The notes under the pieces: generated by a model
The model's input: only the letters and a program-made list of their open reading frames with translations
The model's database searches: none
What the model was told of the DNA's origin: nothing
Position numbers and translations under genes: made by a program
Assembly (NCBI GenBank): GCA_955651735.1
Contig: CATPAM010000023.1
Location: forward strand, 1 to 6,737
Length of the DNA: 6,737 nucleotides
DNA from: Candidatus Acidiferrales bacterium
GTDB taxonomy: Bacteria > Acidobacteriota > Terriglobia > Acidiferrales > UBA7541
Direction of reading: 5' to 3'
Shown here: positions 1-5,531 of the stretch, one piece after another
Layout: the number at the start of each line of letters is the position of its first letter
How positions within the stretch are numbered: position 1 is the first letter of the stretch

Positions 1-543
1 GGCTGCGATGAGGCCGACCCAACAACCTGGACGAAACCGGTGATCCGCCTCGGTATGTATGGACACGAGCCGTTTGCCAGGGCCGCTAATACGCCAGTCC
101 TGCACCAAGCATTCGATCACCTTGTCGGTCCAGGCCGATGGCAGCCTCGAAGCGATCTCGGGACGTTCCCGATTCGGTTTCCGTCGCCTGACGATCCAGG
201 CGACGCGGGCTGGCACGTGGATAGCAGTTTCCCGCCTGATATCGGCGATACCAATGATTTTCTGAACTGGCGCGTCAACGTGTTTTCGAAGGGAAGAGCC
301 CTGCTGATGCTGTTTCTTTTCTCCGATGTCGACGAACGTGGTGCGCCGACCCGAATTCGCGTCGCTTCGCACCTGGATATCGCAAGGATTCTCGCTTCGG
401 CGGGGGACAACGGTTTATCGGCGAGAGATCTAGCCGCTGCGGAGGGTTTTTCTGAAACGGCTGTGAGGCGTGAGGTACTGGCGACAGGGGACGCAGGCAC
501 GGTCTACTTGTGCCATCCCTTTCTGGTGCATGCAGCTCAGTAG
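1..543 (+). CDS. Phytanoyl-CoA dioxygenase-like Fe(II)/2-oxoglutarate oxygenase, 5' end outside window, C-terminus truncated
   Basis: The frame is open from base 1, so the gene starts upstream; the GTG at 40 is an internal valine codon with no ribosome binding site. About 180 residues are visible. The iron-binding HxD lies in GWHVDSSF (His at 214-216, Asp at 220-222), and the distal histidine in HPFLVHAAQ near the end. Family members hydroxylate small molecules in the cytoplasm using Fe(II), O2 and 2-oxoglutarate; the substrate here is unknown. From memory of close relatives, HAAQ is normally followed by a tail of the type PHRG..PRFMAQPP, whose arginine should bind the 2-oxoglutarate carboxylate. 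Here a TAG follows HAAQ at once and the next bases do not encode that tail in any frame I read. The protein is therefore probably inactive, a pseudogene, or the product of a rearrangement or assembly join near 540. The family call is strong; loss of function is inferred. Confidence 0.8.
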   Translation, partial: GCDEADPTTWTKPVIRLGMYGHEPFARAANTPVLHQAFDHLVGPGRWQPRSDLGTFPIRFPSPDDPGDAGWHVDSSFPPDIGDTNDFLNWRVNVFSKGRALLMLFLFSDVDERGAPTRIRVASHLDIARILASAGDNGLSARDLAAAEGFSETAVRREVLATGDAGTVYLCHPFLVHAAQ

Positions 544-724
544 GCAAATAGAGGGCGCTGCTATAAAGTTCTGCCAGACAACGGTTCACACCCGCCAAGA
601 ACTCATCACTCTCAAGATTAGGCGCTGAGTCCACAGCTTCGGCAATTTCGCCCTCGATGGTATAGGCGCGGGCGAGGCCAAGATGCGCAAGTGTGACGGT
701 GAAAGAAAGATCGAATTCTTTCGC
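541..724 (-). pseudogene. Decayed TPR-like coding fragment
   Basis: Read on the minus strand, this stretch is open in the same frame as the ATPase-amidase gene, starting right after its TGA stop. It encodes a segment containing LAHLGLARAYTIEGEIAEA, with the spacing of small and aromatic residues typical of a tetratricopeptide repeat helix pair. It resembles the last TPR of the large TPR or kinase-TPR proteins common in Acidobacteriota (from memory). The following residues, ending SSALYLPT, are not recognised. Near 540 the frame runs into the antisense of the oxygenase gene, so the fragment has lost its partner sequence there. There is no good start codon with a ribosome binding site; the GTG at 634 lies inside the TPR-like segment. 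It is most likely a remnant left by a rearrangement. A C-terminal extension of the amidase cut off by a stop mutation is possible but less likely. Confidence 0.35.
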
Positions 725-3010
725 TCATCGGGGCTGCGAAGCCGTTGATGCGAGCGAGTGATTTTCGCTGATGAGTTTCGGCTTTGCGGGCTGCGGGCCA
801 GTCATGCCATTGAGATAGGCCGTGACGCCACGGTACAGGCCTTCGGCGATGCGTTGGCGTTGACTACTCTCAAGCAGCAGGCCTTCATCGCTTGTATTGC
901 TGACGAAGGAAATCTCCGAGAGCACTGCGGGCATATTTGCACCGGTCAAAACGACAAAGGGCGCTTGCTTCACTCCGCGGTTGGATTCTTGACGGCTTAC
1001 AAGCTGGAGTTGCTTGGCAAGTGCTTGCTGGACATCCATGGCGAATTCCTTTGATTCTGTGAGTTTTTCGTTGCGCGCAATCTTCTTGATCAGGTCCGGA
1101 AGATTGTGAAGAGATGATTCCGCAAGTGCGTTTTCACGCGACGCAAGGTCCCTGGATTCTCGCGAGGTTGCCAGGCTCAGATAAAAAGTTTCGACCCCGC
1201 GCGCTTCGCGGCTGTCGCTCGAATTTGCGTGTATGGAGATGAAAAGGTCCGCGTTGGCATCGTTGGCGATCGCCGTTCTCTCCTCGAGTGACACATGCCT
1301 GTCATCTTTTCGCGTATAGACCACTTCCGCTCCCGGTAGGTTTTCCTTGATCAACTGGCCAAGCCGCAAGGCCACATCCAGGCAAAGGTCTTTTTCGAGA
1401 AGCCCGTGCGGTCCCATCGTACCGGTGTCATATCCTCCATGACCTGGGTCAATCGCGATACGATGGATTTTTAGACCCAATTCACGCGCCAGGGAAAGTC
1501 GCCTGCCCTTTTCAAAGGTTGGCGGTTGGGCATGGACATCGATCACCAGGCGATGCGGATCAGAAAGAAGTTGCGCGGAAAAGTCTTTTGCACCTTCTGC
1601 ATCGAGAACGAGTCGGACTACTTCATCACTATTTTGTGCGACTCGCACCCACTTGAGTAACCCGTCTGCGGTCGGAACAATCTTTTGCTCAATCAATGAG
1701 CCAAGTCTAGCTTTATGCAGATCGAAATAGATGCGATCTGGCGAGTCAATCCGCGCCGACTCGTACTGAACTGTTTCGTCAAGCATGACGACAACTTGGG
1801 CATCGTAACCCATACTAAAAGCTTGGATTGCAGTCACTCTGGGCATGCTTTGCTCACCAATCTTCGTTTCTGCAGCTTCACGGCTCTCTGGCGGTTCTCG
1901 GACGTTGGAGCTTGAACTCCTCAGTACCGCTGCTTCGCGTTGCACGAGTCTCTCGGTTGCGGTTAATTTTCCGCGTATCACCTCCGACATCTGCATCATT
2001 GAAGAGTCTGGGAGGGCCACACCCGCAGCAAATAGTGCGGCAATAGCTACGCCCGTCCATATCCCCCGGCCGCCCAGATGAAAAGCAGCGGGCGGATGGT
2101 AGGTAAGCGATGGCATCGAAGGAAGGGTGACCAGTTCGTGCGAATCGCTGGATGGCGGCATGGCGAATGACACTGGCACCGAAATCGATTTCGGACGCGT
2201 TGTGGTTATGAATTTCAGTTTGGTAATCGCTTTCTCAACAAGGCCAGCAGATAAATTCTGGGACCCCGCAGCATAGCCTTCCAACAACGACCGGAAACAG
2301 ATCTTATTGATATTTCTGGGAATTCCCTGGCTTTGCTCGGCAATCAAGGTCAAGGCCTCTGGTTCAAACAGCGATTTGCCTTGATACCCTGCTACTTTGA
2401 GGCGGTGCCTGATATAGCCTTTCGTTTCTTCCGGCGAGAGCGGTTCAAGATTTTGCACCAGCGTAATTCGCTGCAACAACTGCGCCAGGTGAGTCTGCCC
2501 GAGTTTCTCCCCGAGTTGTGATTGGCCGGCCAGAATAATTTGCATTAGTTTGGAATGCGTCGTCTCGAAGTTCGACAACATGCGGATCGTTTCGAGCACC
2601 GATTCATTTAGGTTCTGTGCCTCATCGACGATCAGGACAAAACGTCGGCCAGCCAGCATTTCAGCAAACAGAATCTCATTCAGTTTGTCGTGCATTGCCA
2701 CGAGCCCCATGCCCGTGGAATCAACTCCCAACTCGTTCATGAGGTATTGAAAAAATTCGCGTGGATCGCAATGCGTCTGGAAAAGGAAGGCCGCTCGAGC
2801 GGTAGCGCGCAATCCTTCCAGCACTTGATTCAGGAGCGTTGTCTTGCCCATTCCTGGTTCGGCAATCAGGGCCAGAAATCCCCGGTCGCTTAGAATCGCT
2901 TCGGTTAGCGAGTCCAGCGCTTCGCAATGCGTGCGGCTCGGGTACAGGTATGCCGGGTCGGGTGTGACCCCAAACGGCTGTTCGCGCAATCCATAAAAAT
3001 CCAAAATCAT
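725..3010 (-). CDS. ExeA/GspA-like AAA ATPase fused to AMIN domain and zinc N-acetylmuramoyl-L-alanine amidase (Amidase_3)
   Basis: A 761-residue protein starting at the ATG 3008-3010 (MILDFYGL, the usual opening of ExeA-type ATPases), which has a GGAGG eight bases upstream; a further upstream GTG would add 14 unlikely residues. Residues 1-270 form the cytoplasmic ATPase: Walker A AEPGMGKT at 50-57, Walker B FVLIVDEAQ at 124-132, and the conserved QGIPRNINKIC segment near 228-238. A hydrophobic segment at about 316-333 is a likely single membrane span, followed by a charged, serine-rich linker. Residues about 391-493 match an AMIN domain. Residues about 515-735 are an Amidase_3 fold: zinc ligands His524 (DPGHGG), Glu539 and His594 (SIHAN), and catalytic Glu699 (LSEISF), all present. 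Amidase_3 enzymes cut the amide bond between N-acetylmuramic acid and the stem peptide. ExeA/GspA ATPases help secretins pass the wall, and AMIN domains bind peptidoglycan and also occur in the secretin PilQ. I infer ATP-controlled local wall opening for an envelope machine. No neighbouring secretion gene is visible to confirm it. Confidence 0.9.
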   Translation of the reverse strand: MILDFYGLREQPFGVTPDPAYLYPSRTHCEALDSLTEAILSDRGFLALIAEPGMGKTTLLNQVLEGLRATARAAFLFQTHCDPREFFQYLMNELGVDSTGMGLVAMHDKLNEILFAEMLAGRRFVLIVDEAQNLNESVLETIRMLSNFETTHSKLMQIILAGQSQLGEKLGQTHLAQLLQRITLVQNLEPLSPEETKGYIRHRLKVAGYQGKSLFEPEALTLIAEQSQGIPRNINKICFRSLLEGYAAGSQNLSAGLVEKAITKLKFITTTRPKSISVPVSFAMPPSSDSHELVTLPSMPSLTYHPPAAFHLGGRGIWTGVAIAALFAAGVALPDSSMMQMSEVIRGKLTATERLVQREAAVLRSSSSNVREPPESREAAETKIGEQSMPRVTAIQAFSMGYDAQVVVMLDETVQYESARIDSPDRIYFDLHKARLGSLIEQKIVPTADGLLKWVRVAQNSDEVVRLVLDAEGAKDFSAQLLSDPHRLVIDVHAQPPTFEKGRRLSLARELGLKIHRIAIDPGHGGYDTGTMGPHGLLEKDLCLDVALRLGQLIKENLPGAEVVYTRKDDRHVSLEERTAIANDANADLFISIHANSSDSREARGVETFYLSLATSRESRDLASRENALAESSLHNLPDLIKKIARNEKLTESKEFAMDVQQALAKQLQLVSRQESNRGVKQAPFVVLTGANMPAVLSEISFVSNTSDEGLLLESSQRQRIAEGLYRGVTAYLNGMTGPQPAKPKLISENHSLASTASQPR

Positions 3011-3018
3011 GACCAGAA

Positions 3019-3023
3019 CCTCC
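3019..3023 (-). promoter_or_regulatory. Ribosome binding site of the ATPase-amidase gene
   Basis: On the minus strand this reads GGAGG, eight bases before the ATG at 3010. It decides the start: an in-frame GTG about 42 bases further upstream lacks a comparable site, and the site itself would lie inside that longer reading frame. Confidence 0.8.
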
Positions 3024-3183
3024 ACAACACGGGACTCGGGCAGTTTACGCACGAACCGAGGGGAATGGGAAGGAATGTCTCTGATGGACTTCTTTCATCG
3101 ACGCATAAGGAAAAGACCCGTACCACAGCGACTTGGGTGTCGAGTCAAGTACCCGCAGCATGAGCGAAGGGCTCAGGTAGGTC

Positions 3184-3211
3184 GCCGGTTCGACTCAGGC
3201 CAGGCCCACCA
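3184..3211 (+). pseudogene. tRNA 3'-end-like remnant (T arm, acceptor strand, CCA)
   Basis: The sequence has the form of a T arm: stem GCCGG (3184-3188), loop TTCGACT (3189-3195), stem CAGGC (3196-3200), with one G-A mismatch among five pairs. A seven-base acceptor-like strand CAGGCCC (3201-3207), a discriminator A and an encoded CCA (3209-3211) follow. I could not find a matching 5' acceptor strand, D arm or anticodon arm with U33 upstream, so this is not a working tRNA. It may be the leftover of a tRNA or a copy of a tRNA end carried by a mobile element. Confidence 0.45.
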
Positions 3212-3299
3212 GCCTTCACGCACGCGAGCTGATGCAGAAGCGTGGGTTCGTCCAGGCATCTCGCTTGTCTCTGCTTCGCTCGTGCCCGGAGGCAATCGG

Positions 3300-3374
3300 T
3301 TTGTCTACCTCTTGAAGAACACGGACACGCTCCCGCACTTCTATGTCGGTGTCACAGCTGATGTAGATGCGAGA
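3300..3374 (+). pseudogene. GIY-YIG endonuclease domain fragment
   Basis: The plus strand encodes FVYLLKNTDTLPHFYVGVT followed by ADVDAR. This is the N-terminal core of a small single-domain GIY-YIG nuclease (UvrC/YhbQ-like): VYLL stands for the GIY part and YVG for the YIG part. The usual continuation after DVDAR (of the type LAEHNAG, then an HTA-like segment and a C-terminal KSGSG motif, from memory) is missing. The downstream frame reads unrelated sequence, although EERRSLTSGSE before the stop at 3446 faintly recalls the C-terminal part and could mark an internal deletion. No start codon with a ribosome binding site lies just upstream. Small GIY-YIG genes sitting after a tRNA CCA end are familiar to me from soil-bacterium genomes, and the tRNA-like end here is about 90 bases upstream. 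It is almost certainly nonfunctional. Confidence 0.6.
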
Positions 3375-3450
3375 GACTCAATCTTCGAGCGCGGCGACCG
3401 CATCGAAGAGAGACGGTCACTGACGAGTGGTAGCGAGTGGTCGTGATGGC

Positions 3451-4704
3451 TCAGAAGCCCATTTGAGCGCGCCCGAGATCCGTCAGATCCTCCTCGGTCG
3501 CACGACCCTTGAAGTCGACTTCGAAGTCCATGGCGGCGAAGTCGGGGGCCGAACGCCCTTGGAGAAAGGCTTGCCTTTGTTTCGGAAGATATGTGCGATT
3601 CTTCGGGCAGTCGGGCGCAGAGCCGATGTAGATGACGCTGGCGTACTCGCTGCCCGCGTGCTCGTCGCCGACGGCATGGCAGATGTCCGTGTGCCAGAAC
3701 ACCGTGTCGCCGGGCATGACCTCCGGAATCGAGACCAGGCCGGCGATGAGATCGGGATGCCACTCCGGGCTGACCCCGAGCGCACGGCCTGGGGCCGCGC
3801 CGCAAAGATCAGCCTCGTCCACGTCGTCCTGAACCGCGCGAAGGAGCACGTAGGCAATGCCCCCCGCGATCGGAATGAGGCGCAGAGTCCCGTCTTTGGG
3901 CCCTTGGCGTGTCAGCGCCGTCCAGCCCTGATAGGTGCGGAACATGCTGCACACCGCCGGCGACGGAATCTCATGGGTCTTTAACCGGTGCGTGGCGTCG
4001 AACGGGTCATAACCGCGCCAGTCACCGGCGAAGATGTTCTCGTACACCTTCTGATAGCCGGGGTCGATCCAACGCTCGACGGTGCCCGCATCCATGTGTG
4101 GGGAAAGTCCAAGCGTCTTGTCCCCGGGCTGCCGCCGCCGCACACGGTCAGCATACGTGCACTGCCGGTCGGGATTGAAGACGCCTTCGTATTTCCACAG
4201 GCGATCGAGAAAAGCACGCGTCTCGGCGAGCCTCGCGTCCTGACGCGCCATGACCTGCGGCCTGGACCAGTAGACGTTGAAGACTTGCGGCTTCCCGGCT
4301 TTCAGCGCTGAGAAGTACTTGTCGAGGCTTCGTTTCTCGCCTTCCCGTTCCTCGTAGTGGTTCGTCTCGAGATACTCGCCGACTTCCGCGAACCACTCGC
4401 GCGCGAGATCGGCGGGGAACACTCCGCGAACCACCGCACAGCCGGTGTTCCGGATCGACTGACCGATTGCCTCCGGGACCGTGTTGTTCCGTATGTCGCG
4501 GTAGTCGAGTTCCGGCACCACGGCGCGCCCTGCGGCGACCTCCCTGAGGATGATGTCGGCGGTTCGGCTGACGTGGTCCCTCACGTCTGCGTAGGCGCGT
4601 TTCAAGGCCTCGCGACGCGGCGCGAGCTTGCGCTTGAACGCGACGATCTGGTCACGTACGTCGACCTCTGCCCCCACAGCCGCTGCCCTTCCGCCAAAAG
4701 CCAT
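3451..4704 (-). CDS. DUF1479 (YbiU-like) putative Fe(II)/2-oxoglutarate-dependent oxygenase
   Basis: A complete 417-residue protein, close to the roughly 420 residues of E. coli YbiU, which it resembles along its whole length. Matching blocks include the NTGCAVVRGVFP segment (86-97), YWSRPQ (145-150), YADRVRRRQPG (184-194), FRTYQGWTAL (255-264), the APGRALGVSPEWHP block (304-317) and the C-terminal DFKGR (397-401). The likely metal site is His203 and Asp205 in SPHMDAG, with a distal histidine in FWHTDICHAV (His343, less likely His338). No substrate is established for the family that I know of, so only oxidation of an unknown small molecule can be proposed. The ATG at 4704 has GGAGGAGGGA six bases upstream. 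The protein is soluble, with no signal peptide or membrane span. It appears monocistronic and unrelated in function to its neighbours. Its strong third-position GC produces long false open frames on the opposite strand. Confidence 0.9.
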   Translation of the reverse strand: MAFGGRAAAVGAEVDVRDQIVAFKRKLAPRREALKRAYADVRDHVSRTADIILREVAAGRAVVPELDYRDIRNNTVPEAIGQSIRNTGCAVVRGVFPADLAREWFAEVGEYLETNHYEEREGEKRSLDKYFSALKAGKPQVFNVYWSRPQVMARQDARLAETRAFLDRLWKYEGVFNPDRQCTYADRVRRRQPGDKTLGLSPHMDAGTVERWIDPGYQKVYENIFAGDWRGYDPFDATHRLKTHEIPSPAVCSMFRTYQGWTALTRQGPKDGTLRLIPIAGGIAYVLLRAVQDDVDEADLCGAAPGRALGVSPEWHPDLIAGLVSIPEVMPGDTVFWHTDICHAVGDEHAGSEYASVIYIGSAPDCPKNRTYLPKQRQAFLQGRSAPDFAAMDFEVDFKGRATEEDLTDLGRAQMGF

Positions 4705-4710
4705 GGTTTA

Positions 4711-4720
4711 TCCCTCCTCC
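4711..4720 (-). promoter_or_regulatory. Ribosome binding site of the DUF1479 gene
   Basis: On the minus strand this reads GGAGGAGGGA, ending six bases before the ATG at 4704. It is an unusually strong, extended Shine-Dalgarno and fixes the start. Confidence 0.8.
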
Positions 4721-5131
4721 GTCCCGCCTCCGCGAAGACACGATTCAGCGCCTGCTTCGGAAAGATCGGGCAGTTCCCTCTCGGGCGCGACCGGCATCGC
4801 GATTGTACGTCCGGCGCTCGCTCGCCCCATTCGTAGGTACCTATTCATCCGGTTCTGGTCCACGCGCTTCGGTTAACCAGCCCGCATCAAACATAGAGCC
4901 TTTAACAAGCTCTCATGTGGGTTTAGCGGGTTCAACTCCCCTAGCGGCTGTGTCTTATCACCGCCCGACAATGCAGGTCAAGTCCACTCACTCCGCTTGT
5001 TTGCTGCAACGCCAGTAAATGTTAGCGGACTAAAAACAGCAGCCCGGCTAAATGCCCGACTTATCGTCCACTGGCGCCCAAATCAAGCAATCGATCGTCT
5101 TCTCTCATACGGTCACACTGAAGCCTTCTCC
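4721..5131. other. Intergenic region between divergent genes, no gene recognised
   Basis: This 411-base stretch separates the minus-strand DUF1479 gene from the plus-strand padR promoter, so it should hold the DUF1479 promoter. A minus-strand TACAAT at 4807-4802 could be a -10 box, but the expected -35 position reads ATGGGG, so the call is weak. A small hairpin, AGAGC (4895-4899) with GCTCT (4909-4913), can extend to CAT/ATG with one bulged base; it has no T-run. The T-arm-like GGGTTCAACTCCCC near 4928-4941 has no cloverleaf around it. Short open frames here show no family resemblance. Confidence 0.5.
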
Positions 5132-5161
5132 TTGACAGTCTAGGGGACTACGGATTATATT
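5132..5161 (+). promoter_or_regulatory. Sigma-70-type promoter of the padR-permease operon
   Basis: A perfect -35 TTGACA lies at 5132-5137. The -10 is TTATAT (5155-5160, 17-base spacer) or TATATT (5156-5161, 18-base spacer). Transcription would start near 5168, leaving a short leader of about 20 bases that contains the ribosome binding site. Confidence 0.75.
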
Positions 5162-5175
5162 CCTAGTCCATCTAG
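5140..5175 (+). promoter_or_regulatory. Probable PadR operator: inverted repeat around the -10 box
   Basis: GGACTA (5145-5150) and TAGTCC (5164-5169) form a perfect six-base dyad with a 13-base spacer that contains the whole -10 box. Both arms extend outward to CTAG (5140-5143 and 5172-5175), with a one-base difference in spacing. A dimeric winged-helix repressor bound here would block RNA polymerase, and the right arm reaches the ribosome binding site. PadR proteins commonly repress their own operons; binding here is inferred from position and symmetry. Confidence 0.65.
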
Positions 5176-5181
5176 GAGAGG
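5174..5181 (+). promoter_or_regulatory. Ribosome binding site of the PadR gene
   Basis: AGGAGAGG ends eight bases before the GTG at 5190. An alternative GTG at 5181 is only two bases from AGGAG and overlaps the site, so the later GTG is preferred. Confidence 0.65.
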
Positions 5182-5189
5182 TGGCTTCC

Positions 5190-5531
5190 GTGGACAAACG
5201 ACTGGACCTGATGCAAGGCACGCTGGACATGCTGATCCTCAAGGCTGTCTCGCTGGGTCCACTGCATGGCTACGGCGTTTTGCTGCGCATCCAACAGATT
5301 TCAAAGGATCGCCTGGAGATTCAGCAAGGCTCACTGTACCCGGCGCTGTACCGGCTGGAGCATCAGGGCTGGATCACCAGCGAATGGGGCGAGTCGGAAA
5401 ATAAACGGAAGGCCAAGTATTACCGGCTCACCGCGGCCGGGAAACGCAGATTCCAAACCGAAGCGGAAAAGTGGAATCGCATGACAGACGTCATCGCTGG
5501 AATCCTGGGTACAAAACCGGAGGAAGTATGA
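5190..5531 (+). CDS. PadR family transcriptional regulator
   Basis: A 113-residue protein from GTG 5190; a GTG at 5181 would add three residues but lies too close to the Shine-Dalgarno. It is a classic short PadR (about 105-115 residues): an N-terminal winged helix-turn-helix with [19 protein letters not shown] (12-30), the recognition-helix region [16 protein letters not shown] (47-62), the wing [13 protein letters not shown] (73-85), and a single C-terminal helix (about 87-107) for dimerisation. PadR proteins are cytoplasmic DNA-binding repressors. The gene overlaps the permease start by four bases (ATGA), so the two are co-transcribed and probably translationally coupled. This pairing is typical of acidobacterial ADOP permease operons. 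It probably represses its own operon through the dyad at the promoter. The signal, if any, is unknown; the protein has no obvious ligand domain. Confidence 0.93.
   Translation: MDKRLDLMQGTLDMLILKAVSLGPLHGYGVLLRIQQISKDRLEIQQGSLYPALYRLEHQGWITSEWGESENKRKAKYYRLTAAGKRRFQTEAEKWNRMTDVIAGILGTKPEEV

Larger units (their letters stand above)
3024..3450. other. Gene-poor stretch with degraded elements
   Basis: No intact gene is seen. It holds the upstream region of the ATPase-amidase gene, a tRNA-3'-end-like sequence (3184-3211) and a GIY-YIG nuclease fragment (3300-3374). A weak minus-strand promoter candidate is TTGACT at 3148-3143, followed 17 bases later by the poor -10 TGGTAC; I do not trust it. 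A long plus-strand open frame from 3009 to 3446 crosses the region, but it starts inside the amidase start codon region and only its GIY-YIG part looks like protein. An inverted repeat, TCTTCGA at 3382-3388 and TCGAAGA at 3403-3409, lies downstream of the DUF1479 gene. It has no T-run, so it is not a convincing terminator. Confidence 0.5.

Noticed and set aside
40..543. GTG at 40 as the start of the oxygenase
   Set aside because: The frame is open and homologous upstream to base 1, and no ribosome binding site precedes the GTG.
720..740. A TTCGC/GCGAA hairpin over the amidase stop as a terminator
   Set aside because: The stem is five pairs with an 11-base loop, overlaps the stop codon, and lacks a T-run.
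3136..3211. A complete tRNA gene ending in CCA
   Set aside because: No acceptor 5' strand pairs with CAGGCCC, the T stem has a mismatch, and no anticodon arm with U33 is found.
3424..3441. Tandem CGAGTGGT repeat as a regulatory or mobile-element site
   Set aside because: Only two eight-base copies ten bases apart; this could easily arise by chance.
3009..3446. A 145-residue plus-strand protein
   Set aside because: It begins opposite the start of the ATPase-amidase gene and runs through noncoding and tRNA-like sequence; only the short GIY-YIG part near its end resembles a protein.
3427..3984. A 185-residue plus-strand open frame
   Set aside because: It lies antisense to the well-supported DUF1479 gene and shows no domain pattern; high third-position GC explains it.
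4357..4836. A 159-residue plus-strand open frame crossing the DUF1479 start
   Set aside because: It is antisense to the DUF1479 N-terminus with no family resemblance and no ribosome binding site.
4895..4913. A hairpin as a transcription terminator
   Set aside because: The stem is only five perfect pairs, there is no T-run after it, and it sits between divergent genes where no terminator is expected.
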